Under the pieces are notes generated by a model. The model was not told where the DNA came from. It was given only the letters and a program-made list of their open reading frames with translations, and searched no databases. Of a DNA stretch of 64,000 bases, positions 55,773 through 64,000 are shown piece by piece (position 1 is the stretch's first letter; each line of letters starts with the position of its first letter). The position numbers and the translations under genes are program-made. This stretch comes from Lutibacter oceani (GTDB taxonomy: Bacteria > Bacteroidota > Bacteroidia > Flavobacteriales > Flavobacteriaceae), in the NCBI RefSeq assembly GCF_003384935.1, contig NZ_QTTQ01000009.1, forward strand, positions 124,001 to 188,000, given 5' to 3'.

Positions 55773-56711
55773 ATGAGTCAGTTAAGCGTAAAACACCTTT
55801 TAGGAATAAAACATATAAATAAAGCTGATATTGATTTAATTTTTAAAACTGCAGATCACTTTAAAGAAGTAATTAACCGTCCTATTAAAAAAGTTCCTTC
55901 GCTAAGAGATATAACCATTGCAAATTTATTTTTTGAAAACAGCACCAGAACAAAACTTTCATTTGAATTGGCTGAAAAACGTTTATCGGCCGATGTAATC
56001 AATTTCTCTGCAAGCCAATCTTCAGTAAAAAAAGGAGAAACACTTATTGATACTGCCAACAACATTTTATCAATGAAAGTTGATTTAATTGTAATGCGCC
56101 ATCCAAACGTTGGTGCTTGTGATTTTTTATCTAAACATGTAAATGCGCGTATTGTAAATGCAGGAGATGGAACTCACGAACATCCAACTCAGGCATTGCT
56201 TGATTCGTATTCTATTAGAGAAAGATTAGGAAGTGTAACTGGTAAAAAAGTATTAATTGTTGGAGACATTTTACATTCAAGAGTTGCATTATCTAACATT
56301 TATGCTTTAAAGTTACAAGGAGCAAAAGTTAAAGTTTGTGGACCAAAAACACTAATTCCAAAATATATTGAAAATTTAGGTGTTGGTGTTGAAAACAATA
56401 TAAAGAAAGCATTGGAATGGTGTGATGTTGCTAATGTATTAAGGGTTCAAAATGAACGTATGGCAATAAATTATTTTCCTTCAACAAGAGAGTATACACA
56501 ACTATTTGGAATTAATAAACAGTTATTAGATTCGCTTGGCAAGAAGATTGTTATAATGCACCCAGGGCCCATTAACAGAGGTGTGGAAATAACAAGTGAT
56601 GTTGCAGATGCAGATCAATCAATTATTTTACATCAGGTAGAAAATGGAGTAGCAATTAGAATGGCTGTAATTTATTTATTGGCACAACAAATTGAAAGAC
56701 ACAAACAATGA
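55773..56711 (+). CDS. pyrB: Aspartate carbamoyltransferase catalytic subunit
   Basis: The first committed step of pyrimidine synthesis. The 312-residue enzyme has the carbamoyl-phosphate motif FFENSTRTKLSF (STRT 57-60) and HPTQALLDSYSIRERLG and PGPINRGVEI. No regulatory pyrI gene is next to it, so allosteric CTP control through PyrI is not expected here. It follows pyrR and overlaps the STAS-like gene by four bases. Confidence 0.95.
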   Translation: MSQLSVKHLLGIKHINKADIDLIFKTADHFKEVINRPIKKVPSLRDITIANLFFENSTRTKLSFELAEKRLSADVINFSASQSSVKKGETLIDTANNILSMKVDLIVMRHPNVGACDFLSKHVNARIVNAGDGTHEHPTQALLDSYSIRERLGSVTGKKVLIVGDILHSRVALSNIYALKLQGAKVKVCGPKTLIPKYIENLGVGVENNIKKALEWCDVANVLRVQNERMAINYFPSTREYTQLFGINKQLLDSLGKKIVIMHPGPINRGVEITSDVADADQSIILHQVENGVAIRMAVIYLLAQQIERHKQ

Positions 56712-57040
56712 AAATAACAACTACTGAAAAATATACTTTATTAAAACCTACCAATAATTCATTAGGTGAATTTCAAGTAAATCTTGAAAAAGAGCTATCA
56801 AAATTTGAAGGAGCACATTTAATTTTAGACTTTTCAGAAAAAATTAACACAAAAATAGAAGAATTATTGTTATTTTTGAGTTTAAGTTCTCAACATAAAG
56901 AAAACGGCACAAGTTTTGTTATTATCTCTAAAGGAATTAATATTGATGAAATTCCAGATGAACTTAATGTTGTACCAACAATTACAGAAGCGATTGACAT
57001 TATAGAAATGGATGCGATTGAACGAGATTTAGGATTTTAA
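56708..57040 (+). CDS. STAS-like small protein
   Basis: A 110-residue protein with alternating strands and helices (EKELSKFEGAHLILDFSEKI, then FVIISKGINIDEIPDELNVV) and an acidic end, consistent with a STAS/anti-anti-sigma-like fold. It lacks the usual phospho-serine motif, so partner-switching signalling is uncertain. It overlaps pyrB by four bases and lies just before the T9SS-domain gene and rnz, a flavobacterial arrangement. Confidence 0.68.
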   Translation: MKITTTEKYTLLKPTNNSLGEFQVNLEKELSKFEGAHLILDFSEKINTKIEELLLFLSLSSQHKENGTSFVIISKGINIDEIPDELNVVPTITEAIDIIEMDAIERDLGF

Positions 57041-57057
57041 AACCAATAGGCTTATTG

Positions 57058-57417
57058 ATGAAAAAACTACTTTTAATAACTTTCTTATTACTATTTACTT
57101 TTTCTTTTGCACAACAAAAAGAAAAGGATAGTAGTGTTATTAAAAAAAATGAACCTACAACTACGCTATTATCTGTTTCAGCATCTCCAAATCCATTAAC
57201 AATTAAAACTCGCATTAGTTTTAGATCAACAAAAGAACAATTAGTGGAAATTACAGTTAAAAACCTTATAGGTAAAACTGTCTATGGCACCAGAATAAAT
57301 GCGAAAATAGGAATAAATTCCATACCATTTAATCGTGACGATTTAACAAATGGCATGTATATTTACTCATTACAATCTGACACTGAGATTGTATCAAAAA
57401 GACTTGTAATTAGATGA
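57058..57417 (+). CDS. Small T9SS type A sorting-domain protein
   Basis: A 119-residue protein: signal peptide (MKKLLLITFLLLFTFSFAQ), a short linker, then a T9SS type A C-terminal sorting domain (SASPNPLTIKTRISFRSTKE, then GKTVYGTRI and NGMYIYSLQSDTEIVSKRLV). Such tails normally follow a large cargo; here almost nothing precedes it. I chose ATG 57058, since a TTG immediately upstream is only an extra codon. It overlaps rnz by four bases. It may be a small secreted protein, a regulator, or a remnant. Confidence 0.75.
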   Translation: MKKLLLITFLLLFTFSFAQQKEKDSSVIKKNEPTTTLLSVSASPNPLTIKTRISFRSTKEQLVEITVKNLIGKTVYGTRINAKIGINSIPFNRDDLTNGMYIYSLQSDTEIVSKRLVIR

Positions 57418-58331
57418 GTTTAAAACTCACCATTTTAGGCTGTCACTCTGCTACACCTAGAGTTAACGCAAACCCAACCTCTCAATATTTAGAAATAAAA
57501 AACCATAATTTTTTAATTGATTGTGGAGAAGGAACTCAAGTTCAATTACGAAAATATGGTGTAAAATTTTCTAAAATAAAACATGTTTTTATTTCTCATT
57601 TACACGGAGATCATTTTTTTGGTTTGGTAGGATTAATTTCTACTTTTAGATTGTTAAACCGAGAAACTGAATTGCATATTTACGGTCCAAAAGGGATAAA
57701 AGAAATAATTACATTGCAATTAAAACTTTCAAATTCCTGGACAAATTATCCTTTATTATTTCACGAATTAACAGCAACACATAGCGAACTTATTTTTGAA
57801 GACTCTAAAGTTGAAGTACATACAATACCATTAGATCATAGAGTATATACAAACGGTTTTTTATTTAAAGAAAAAATAGGTGAACGCAGGTTAAATATGA
57901 AAGTCATTTCTAAATACAAGGAAATTGAAATCTGTGATTATCAAAATCTAAAAAACGGAAAAGATTTTAAATTAAAAAATGGCAGTACAATTGAGAATAG
58001 TGAGCTAACATTAAATCCTACAACTCCTAAAAGTTATGCATTTTGCAGCGACACTTCATATTTCCCTGAAATAGTACCACATATTAAAAATGTAAATTGC
58101 TTATACCACGAAACTACCTTTTTAAAAGATAAAGAAAACCTAGCTATTACCACTAAACACGCAACAGCCGAGCAAGCTGCCCAAATTGCAAAACAGGCAA
58201 ACGTACAACAACTTATAATTGGGCATTACAGTGGTAGGTACAAAAATATTGATGCATTTAAAACGGAAGCTCAAGAAATTTTTGAAAATACATATTTAGC
58301 TGAAACAGGTAAAGTCTTTGAAATTAATTAA
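57414..58331 (+). CDS. rnz: Ribonuclease Z
   Basis: Matures the 3' ends of tRNA precursors. The 305-residue metallo-beta-lactamase-fold enzyme has the zinc motif HLHGDH (62-67), LGCHSATPRVNANPTSQYLE at the start, and DTSYFPEIV, HETTF and IIGHYSGRY later, the short (RNase Z S) architecture. Its stop overlaps the stop of the convergent CoA-binding gene at 58328. Confidence 0.95.
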   Translation: MSLKLTILGCHSATPRVNANPTSQYLEIKNHNFLIDCGEGTQVQLRKYGVKFSKIKHVFISHLHGDHFFGLVGLISTFRLLNRETELHIYGPKGIKEIITLQLKLSNSWTNYPLLFHELTATHSELIFEDSKVEVHTIPLDHRVYTNGFLFKEKIGERRLNMKVISKYKEIEICDYQNLKNGKDFKLKNGSTIENSELTLNPTTPKSYAFCSDTSYFPEIVPHIKNVNCLYHETTFLKDKENLAITTKHATAEQAAQIAKQANVQQLIIGHYSGRYKNIDAFKTEAQEIFENTYLAETGKVFEIN

Positions 58332-58690
58332 TATGCTCCAATACTTAATAATACTAGCGTACAAGATTCTTCAAAATCAATGTTGTTTTTAACTAGTAGT
58401 TTTTCCAACGTTTTATTTTCAGTTCCAGGGTTAAAAATCACACGTTTTGGCTCTAAAGACAAAATATAATCATAATAACTTTCTTGATTTTTTGCATTTA
58501 AATAAAGTGTAACGGTATGTATATTTTGAAATATTTCTTTTGAATTATAAATTTTAACTCCTGAAACCTCTCCTTCAACATTACCTATTGCACTCACTTC
58601 GAATTCATTAGCTAGTAACTTTTTTATAGCAATGTTTGAATATTTAGTTGGATTTAGTGAGGCTCCAATTACCAGTGTTTTCTTATTCAT
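58328..58690 (-). CDS. CoA-binding domain protein (YccU-like)
   Basis: A 120-residue Rossmann-fold protein of the CoA-binding domain family (PF13380-like). VIGASLNPTKYSNIAIKKLL at the N-terminus and ILSLEPKRVIFNPGTENKTL in the middle are typical. It probably binds CoA or a related nucleotide; no catalytic residues are evident. It is divergent from the small frame and receptor gene beyond 58793, across a segment with phased repeats. Confidence 0.85.
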   Translation of the reverse strand: MNKKTLVIGASLNPTKYSNIAIKKLLANEFEVSAIGNVEGEVSGVKIYNSKEIFQNIHTVTLYLNAKNQESYYDYILSLEPKRVIFNPGTENKTLEKLLVKNNIDFEESCTLVLLSIGAY

Positions 58691-58692
58691 TT

Positions 58693-58736
58693 GTTAAAAT
58701 TAGTTAAAATGTGTTAAACAAAGTAACATCTGTTAC
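58693..58736. promoter_or_regulatory. Phased GTTAAA repeats plus a GTAACA/TGTTAC dyad
   Basis: GTTAAA occurs at 58693, 58703 and 58713, exactly 10 bases apart, followed at 58723 by GTAACA-TC-TGTTAC, a 14-base dyad. The helical phasing and symmetry suggest a regulator site between the divergent CoA-binding gene and the receptor gene. No specific regulator is identified. Confidence 0.5.
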
Positions 58737-58792
58737 ACTTAATAGTCTGTTTGGCATATAAAAGATTACAAATAATCTAATTCAATTTAAAA

Positions 58793-58912
58793 ATGAAAAC
58801 AGCAAACGAAAAAAAGAATCAAACAGCATTTGAAACAACTCCTACTTCAAAAAGTAAAAACTGGAATAACAGAAGACGCTATTCGTATATAACACAATAC
58901 AGATTTATTTAA
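58793..58912 (+). CDS. Possible small basic protein
   Basis: A 39-codon frame (MKTANEKKNQTAFETTPTSK, then a basic C-terminus NWNNRRRYSYITQYRFI) between the repeat region and the receptor gene. It has no recognisable domain and no strong ribosome-binding signal, which Bacteroidetes usually lack anyway. It could be a leader peptide or chance. Confidence 0.35.
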   Translation: MKTANEKKNQTAFETTPTSKSKNWNNRRRYSYITQYRFI

Positions 58913-58944
58913 TCATACAAACTACTAACTCAAAATAATTATAA

Positions 58945-61389
58945 ATGAAAAAAATATTTTTACTCTGCAGTATCTTACTTTCTTTAACTATTTCCGCTCA
59001 ACTTCCTTCCAATAATAATCCTAAAACTGGTGTTGTATATGGAAAGGTAATAGACGCAAGTTCTCAACAAGCAATCCCTTATGTAACAATTATTGTAAAA
59101 GATGCAGCAAAAAAACCTACAACTGGAGGAATTACTGACGATAATGGAAACTTTTCAATCAAACAGCTTTCTGAAGGAAAAAATTTTATTGAAATTCAAT
59201 TTATAGGTTATAAAACTGAAATTAAAGAAATAAACATCTCTAAAACTGATTCAAGAATTGATTTAGGAACTATTTATTTAAAAGAAGAGGCTTCACAGTT
59301 AAATGAAGTTGTTGTAGTTGCTGAGACCTCAACTGTTTCTCAAAAAATTGACAGAAAAGTTATTAATGTAGGTAAAGATTTAACTGCTGCAGGAACTACC
59401 GCGTCAGAATTATTAAATAATGTTCAATCTGTTTCTGTAGATAGCCAAACCGGAAATATTAGTTTACGGGGAAATGAAAATGTACGAGTTTTAGTTGATG
59501 GTAAACCTACGAATATTGATGCTGCCCAGTTATTAAAACAAATACCATCAACATCAATTAAAAGTGTTGAATTAATAACCAATCCTTCTGCAAAATACAA
59601 TCCTGAAGGAATGAGTGGAATTATAAATATTGTATTACATAAAAACTCTAACATTGGCTTTAATGGCTCTGCCAATACAGGATTAACTATGGGTAAAAAC
59701 AATAGATTCAATGGTTCTTTAGATATGAATTTTAAAACTGGAAAGGTAAACTTTTTTGCAAATTATGGCATAAACGATGGTAAAAGTGAAAACTATGGTA
59801 TTGTTGAACGTAATGATAATAATTCAGTGCAAAATTTTGATATGTTAGATAACAGCACATCTCATCTTTTAAAAGTAGGAGCTGATATTTATATAAATGA
59901 AAAAAATACATTTTCATTTTACACGACTCAAAATATGACGGAAAATATTTTCAATGGTGATACAAGAGTCACTTTTGATAATATTTTAGATAGTAGCAGT
60001 CCAATGCTTGTTAATGGAGAAAGAAATTCACAAGCATATAATTTTAATTATACTTTAGATTTTGAAAAAAAGGGACACAGTATCGAATTTGAAGCTAATT
60101 TTTCTGATTCTGACAGTCCAGAATCTGCTGATTACAAAGAACTAGTTCGTCCTTTTGACCTTACAAGTAATTATAATGATATTATTAAAAATGAACGAGG
60201 TACAAGATTATATAATATAGATTATACCAATCCTTTATCAGAAAATTCAAAATTAGAGCTTGGTTTAGAAGCTCGTTTTAATGAAACTACAAACAATAAT
60301 ATTACAACTCAGCATGAATTTATTTATGACTCAAATAATGAATTAATTAATGATGGAAATGGATGGTATGAAACCAAACTTAAAGAGTTTACCTCTTTTG
60401 ATTACAATAGAGATATTTATGCTGGTTATGTAAATTACAATCAGCAAATAAATAAAGTATCCATGCAATTAGGTGCTCGCTTTGAACAATATAATGTGGA
60501 AGGCAGTTTTGTAAAAGGATCAGAGACTTTAAATTATTCAGATAAAATATTCTCAGTGTATCCTTCTGCATTTTTCACCTACAACCCAAGCGAAAAAAAT
60601 CAGTTTCAATTAAGTTATAGCAGAAGAGTTGACCGTCCTTCAATAGGACAAGTAAATCCAATTAGAGAATGGAGCACGCCTTTAATAACTTCTGTTGGAA
60701 ACCCAAATTTAAAACCACAGTTTACAAATTCTTATGAATTTAATTACACAAAACAACACAATAAGGGTTCTTTTACAATAGGAACTTTTTACAGAAGGGT
60801 TAATGATAATATTAACCGAACTTTAAATATTGACCCACTAGATGAAGATAAAGTTGAATTATCTTTTAACAATACTGCTAGTAATGATAGATATGGTTTT
60901 GAAGTTTCTTCAAACTATAAAGTTGCAAAATGGTGGAGAACTAATGCAAGTTTTGATTTGTACACCCAAAAAGAAAGCGGTTTAGCAAATGGAGAACAAA
61001 TTGAGGTTACAAATAACACTTTAAATTTTAGACTAAGTAATAGCTTTACAGCAACAAAAAATCTTAGATTTCAACTGTTTGCAATGTACAGAGGAGGCGG
61101 AAAATCTATACAATTTAAAGTTGATCCAATGTGGATGATTAACACTGGAGCTAGTTTAAATGTATTAAAAGGAAAAGGGACTATTAGCTTAAGAGTTAAT
61201 GATATTTTTGAAGGAATGAAATTTAAATTCGAATCAGAAAACCCTTATCCATATACTGGTCAATTTAATTGGGAAAGCAGAACTGCCTATCTTGGATTTA
61301 TGTACCGTTTTGGTGGCGGAAAAAATAAAGCAAAAGGAAGAAAATCAAGAGATAATAATGAAACGCAAAGTGGCGGAGGCTTTATTTAA
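58945..61389 (+). CDS. Outer membrane beta-barrel protein, TonB-receptor-like
   Basis: An 814-residue protein. A signal peptide (MKKIFLLCSILLSLTISAQ) is followed by a CarboxypepD_reg-like domain (about 30-115, VVYGKVIDASSQQAIPYVTI) and a plug-like region (KSVELITNPSAKYNPEGMSG, then IINIVLHKN). The rest is a long beta barrel ending in a glycine-rich tail. It belongs to the outer-membrane beta-barrel family that imports large substrates, though no TonB box is obvious. Substrate unknown. A hairpin-rich region and terminator follow. Confidence 0.88.
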   Translation: MKKIFLLCSILLSLTISAQLPSNNNPKTGVVYGKVIDASSQQAIPYVTIIVKDAAKKPTTGGITDDNGNFSIKQLSEGKNFIEIQFIGYKTEIKEINISKTDSRIDLGTIYLKEEASQLNEVVVVAETSTVSQKIDRKVINVGKDLTAAGTTASELLNNVQSVSVDSQTGNISLRGNENVRVLVDGKPTNIDAAQLLKQIPSTSIKSVELITNPSAKYNPEGMSGIINIVLHKNSNIGFNGSANTGLTMGKNNRFNGSLDMNFKTGKVNFFANYGINDGKSENYGIVERNDNNSVQNFDMLDNSTSHLLKVGADIYINEKNTFSFYTTQNMTENIFNGDTRVTFDNILDSSSPMLVNGERNSQAYNFNYTLDFEKKGHSIEFEANFSDSDSPESADYKELVRPFDLTSNYNDIIKNERGTRLYNIDYTNPLSENSKLELGLEARFNETTNNNITTQHEFIYDSNNELINDGNGWYETKLKEFTSFDYNRDIYAGYVNYNQQINKVSMQLGARFEQYNVEGSFVKGSETLNYSDKIFSVYPSAFFTYNPSEKNQFQLSYSRRVDRPSIGQVNPIREWSTPLITSVGNPNLKPQFTNSYEFNYTKQHNKGSFTIGTFYRRVNDNINRTLNIDPLDEDKVELSFNNTASNDRYGFEVSSNYKVAKWWRTNASFDLYTQKESGLANGEQIEVTNNTLNFRLSNSFTATKNLRFQLFAMYRGGGKSIQFKVDPMWMINTGASLNVLKGKGTISLRVNDIFEGMKFKFESENPYPYTGQFNWESRTAYLGFMYRFGGGKNKAKGRKSRDNNETQSGGGFI

Positions 61390-61426
61390 AAAATTATCTT
61401 CAAAATTTAATTAACTATTTTTTAAC

Positions 61427-61479
61427 AAGACGAAGTGTAATATTTAATGAAATGTATCGTCTTTATTATGTAACACTTC
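61427..61479 (+). other. Two overlapping alternative hairpins
   Basis: AAGACGA (61427-61433) pairs with TCGTCTT (61457-61463), and GAAGTGT (61432-61438) pairs with ACACTTC (61473-61479). The order is interleaved, so the two stems are mutually exclusive or could form a pseudoknot. Short arms in AT-rich DNA, so chance is possible. Confidence 0.25.
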
Positions 61480-61545
61480 TTTAAATAAAAATATTAAAAA
61501 GGATATTGTAATTATTTGAATTAATTAGCCAATAACCTTTAAAAA

Positions 61546-61577
61546 AACCTCTAAACTTGCATTTTAGAGGTTTTTTA
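61546..61577. terminator. Bidirectional terminator
   Basis: Stem AACCTCTAAA/TTTAGAGGTT (61546-61555 and 61563-61572) with A and T runs on both sides, between the receptor gene and convergent fabH. Confidence 0.8.
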
Positions 61578-61598
61578 TTTTAATATTTTCACTGATAA

Positions 61599-62606
61599 TT
61601 ACCATCTAATTATAACACTTCCCCAGGTAAATCCACTACCAAATGCGGCCAATACAACAAGATCATTGTCTTTAATTTTTCCCTTTTCCCAAGCCTCAGT
61701 TAACGCTATAATTACTGATGCAGCAGTAGTATTACCATACTTTTGAATATTATTAAATATTTGGTCATCAGTTAATTTAAATTTCTTTTGAACAAACTGA
61801 GAAATTCGCAAATTTGCTTGATGCGGAATTAACATATCAATATCCGTAGCTTCTAAATTATTTGTTTTCAATCCTTCAATAATAGCTTCAGAAAAGCGAA
61901 CAACTGCATGTTTAAACACAAAAGTTCCGTTCATATATGGAAAATACGATTCATCATTTTCATCATTTGCTTCAATAATTTCAGGAACCCAATGTCTTAT
62001 ACTTGGTGCTAAAACGGTTAGTTCCTCAGCATGCTTTCCTTCAGAATGTAAATGGGAAGATAAAATTCCCTTTGTATTATCTTCAGTTCTTGATAAAACT
62101 GCTGCTCCTGCTCCATCACCAAAAATAACGGAAACACCTCTTCCTCTAGTTGTTTTATCTAAACCTCCTGAATGGTATTCAGAACCAACAACTAAAATAT
62201 TTTTATACATTCCTGTTTTAATAAACTGATCCGCAACCGAGATAGCATAAATAAATCCTGAACATTGATTTCTAACATCTAATGCACCAACTGTTCGTAA
62301 ACCCAACATTTCTTGAATTTGAACTCCACATCCAGGAAAATAATAATCTGGACTTAACGTGGCAAATACAATAAAATCTATATCTTCATTTGTTAATCCC
62401 GATCTCTCAATTGCAATTCTGGATGCCTTAGCTCCCATAACTGCTGAAGTATCTCCGCTTCCTTCTTTAATCCATCTGCGCTCTTTAATTCCAGTTCTTT
62501 CTTGAATCCACGCATCATTTGTATCCATCATTTTGGACAAATCATCATTCGTTACTACGTTATCAGGCACATAGTAACCAAGACCTGTTATTTTAGAATT
62601 ATACAT
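61599..62606 (-). CDS. fabH: 3-oxoacyl-[acyl-carrier-protein] synthase III
   Basis: Starts fatty acid synthesis by condensing acetyl-CoA (or branched acyl-CoA) with malonyl-ACP. The 335-residue thiolase-fold enzyme has the catalytic triad Cys115 (VRNQCSGFIY), His262 (IPHQANLRI) and Asn292 (GNTTAASV). It is a single gene with its own -7 box, divergent from the GH109-like gene. Flavobacteria often carry more than one FabH-type gene, so this one may have a special acyl preference. Confidence 0.93.
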   Translation of the reverse strand: MYNSKITGLGYYVPDNVVTNDDLSKMMDTNDAWIQERTGIKERRWIKEGSGDTSAVMGAKASRIAIERSGLTNEDIDFIVFATLSPDYYFPGCGVQIQEMLGLRTVGALDVRNQCSGFIYAISVADQFIKTGMYKNILVVGSEYHSGGLDKTTRGRGVSVIFGDGAGAAVLSRTEDNTKGILSSHLHSEGKHAEELTVLAPSIRHWVPEIIEANDENDESYFPYMNGTFVFKHAVVRFSEAIIEGLKTNNLEATDIDMLIPHQANLRISQFVQKKFKLTDDQIFNNIQKYGNTTAASVIIALTEAWEKGKIKDNDLVVLAAFGSGFTWGSVIIRW

Positions 62607-62635
62607 ATTATTTTATATTTTTATAATCGTTATAT

Positions 62636-62643
62636 CAAACTTA
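62636..62643 (-). promoter_or_regulatory. -7 box of fabH
   Basis: The minus strand reads TAAGTTTG, an exact TAnnTTTG match, 30 bases before the fabH start codon. Confidence 0.6.
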
Positions 62644-62700
62644 GTAAAAACTCCATATTTTTACAACTATTACAATAATAACCAATTAAACATTAACATT

Positions 62701-64000
62701 ATGATGAATCGCAAAGATTTTTTGAATTTATCAACACGTGCGGCACTTTTTTTTGGCTTAGCCCCTGCGGTTGCTTGTACAAACTCTAAAAACAGTTCAG
62801 TTGAAGATGAAACTCAACAAAAAATTAAACAATTATTGGGTAGAACTGCAACCGGAAGTGCTTTTGGTCTATCTGCTCCAAAAATTGATAAAGTAAGAGT
62901 TGGCTTAATTGGTGCTGGAAACAGAGGTAATACACTAATTCAAATGTTTGATTGGTTAATTCAAAATAATTATGCTGAAATAATAGCCATTTCAGATTTA
63001 AAACAACAAAAAGTTGAGAAATTAAATGTGCATTTAAAAACTGTACAACCAAATGGTGCAGATTTATATTTTGGAAATCCTGAAGAATGGAAAAAGGTTG
63101 CCGAACGCGATGATATTGACCTCTTAATAATTGCTACTCCTTGGGAAATGCATACACCAATGGCTCTTTATGGAATGGAACAAGGAAAACACGTTGCTAG
63201 TGAAGTACCAATTTCCTATACTTTAGAAGATTGTTGGAAAATAATTGATACCGCTGAACGAACTCAGAAACATTGTATGATGATGGAAAATTGTTGTTTT
63301 AATGGTGAAGAATTATGGATTTTAAATATGATAAAACAGGGTGTTTTTGGAAATTTAACACACGCTGAAGGTGCATATATACATGATTTACGAATGCATA
63401 TGCTACATGAAACGTATTATGAAGATCAATGGCGATTAAAACATCATGCAAATAGAAATGGTAACTTTTACACCACACATGGCTTAGGTCCTGTAAGCCA
63501 ATATATGGATATTGGGCGTGGAGATACCTATGATTTTTTAACTTCAATGAGTTCTTTAGAACAAAGCTTAAGTGAAGCCGCCAAACAAAAAAATAATCCA
63601 ATTCAAGAATTTAAGTGTGGCGATATGAATACTACTCTTATTAAAACAAAATTAGGTAAAACCATTATGTTACAATTTGATGTGCATACAGGAAGACCTT
63701 ATAACCGTTTAAATACAGTTACAGGTACAAAAGCTGTTCATATGGGATATCCTTCCAGATTGTATGTTGGTCATGAAGAATTACAATGGGGACATAAATG
63801 GCTAGAAACAGCAGAATATAAAGAGTACAGAGATAAATACGACCATCCTCTTTGGCAAAAATTAAGAACTCAAATTTCTGAGAATGCTGTTGGTCATGGA
63901 GGAATGGATTTTGTTATGATTTACAGATTAATCCGTTGCTTAAATGAAGGCAAACCATTAGATATTAATGTGTACGATAGTATTCTTTGGAGTGCCGTTA
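62701..64000 (+). CDS. GH109-like Gfo/Idh/MocA family oxidoreductase, 3' end missing
   Basis: Partial gene running off the right edge (433 codons visible). A signal segment (NRKDFLNLSTRAALFFGLAP, then AVACTN with a possible lipobox) precedes a Rossmann NAD-binding domain with GLIGAGNRGN (68-77) and IIATPWEMHTPMAL, and a Gfo/Idh/MocA C-terminal domain containing NVGHGGMDF-like GHGGMDFVMI. The combination fits glycoside hydrolase family 109 (NAD-dependent alpha-N-acetylgalactosaminidase-type). It is divergent from fabH. Exported location and activity are inferred. Confidence 0.82.
   Translation, partial: MMNRKDFLNLSTRAALFFGLAPAVACTNSKNSSVEDETQQKIKQLLGRTATGSAFGLSAPKIDKVRVGLIGAGNRGNTLIQMFDWLIQNNYAEIIAISDLKQQKVEKLNVHLKTVQPNGADLYFGNPEEWKKVAERDDIDLLIIATPWEMHTPMALYGMEQGKHVASEVPISYTLEDCWKIIDTAERTQKHCMMMENCCFNGEELWILNMIKQGVFGNLTHAEGAYIHDLRMHMLHETYYEDQWRLKHHANRNGNFYTTHGLGPVSQYMDIGRGDTYDFLTSMSSLEQSLSEAAKQKNNPIQEFKCGDMNTTLIKTKLGKTIMLQFDVHTGRPYNRLNTVTGTKAVHMGYPSRLYVGHEELQWGHKWLETAEYKEYRDKYDHPLWQKLRTQISENAVGHGGMDFVMIYRLIRCLNEGKPLDINVYDSILWSAV

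Overview
This window looks like chromosome from a low-GC Bacteroidetes bacterium of the family Flavobacteriaceae. The signs are a small protein made almost wholly of a type IX secretion (T9SS) sorting domain, TonB-receptor-like and carboxypeptidase-regulatory-domain surface proteins, SulP, GH9 and GH109 genes, acyl-CoA-binding protein, and many promoters with the Bacteroidetes -7 box TAnnTTTG (often with an upstream TTTG), in place of sigma70-type promoters. No tRNA, rRNA, CRISPR array, transposase or integrase was seen. The genus cannot be fixed from the sequence.

Layout. 1-0.9 kb: the 5' part of a BlaR1-like M56 sensor peptidase behind a BlaI-type repressor, with three operator-like dyads in front. 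0.9-10.2 kb: DUF456 protein, a candidate structured small RNA on the minus strand, lysS, a POT-like transporter, an M3 peptidase lipoprotein, a carboxypeptidase-regulatory-domain protein, AIM24 and DUF4442 proteins. 10.3-13.7 kb: a DUF4870 / PadR / PspC / head-GIN cluster, probably an envelope-stress module. 13.9-15.7 kb: a large unknown protein with nitronate-monooxygenase-like motifs and a late cysteine cluster.

15.7-23.4 kb is the accessory part. All genes lie on the plus strand: CbpA/CbpM chaperone pair, an NTF2-like protein, a methyltransferase with an in-frame stop near its N-terminus, an AraC regulator, a cupin with a frameshifted leader, an XRE-DUF4870 protein and a DUF4440-like/serine-hydrolase fusion. 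A degenerate repeat precedes four of these genes. A second, about 80% identical copy of the 3' end of rluD lies 2.46 kb from the real one, in the same orientation, so the XRE and hydrolase genes look like an insertion next to rluD.

23.4-64 kb is mostly housekeeping: rluD/PASTA; ddl-coaD-M14-DUF1853; GH9; lpxD; topB-rluE; an isoquinoline-1-oxidoreductase-like pair; SulP; NUDIX against pyrE; birA; the rsfS-ftsH-LUD-cdsA-psd-ACBP-YceI run (protein quality control and phospholipid synthesis); the minus-strand TPR-DUF368-DUF368-aroE-DUF349 cluster; pyrR-pyrB-STAS-T9SS-rnz; an outer-membrane receptor-like protein; fabH; and the start of a GH109-like glycosidase that runs off the window.

No complete new defence or mobile system was found. 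The items most worth a second look are the candidate RNA at about 1468-1567, the rluD-flanked insertion with its dispersed repeats, and the unknown 601-residue protein.
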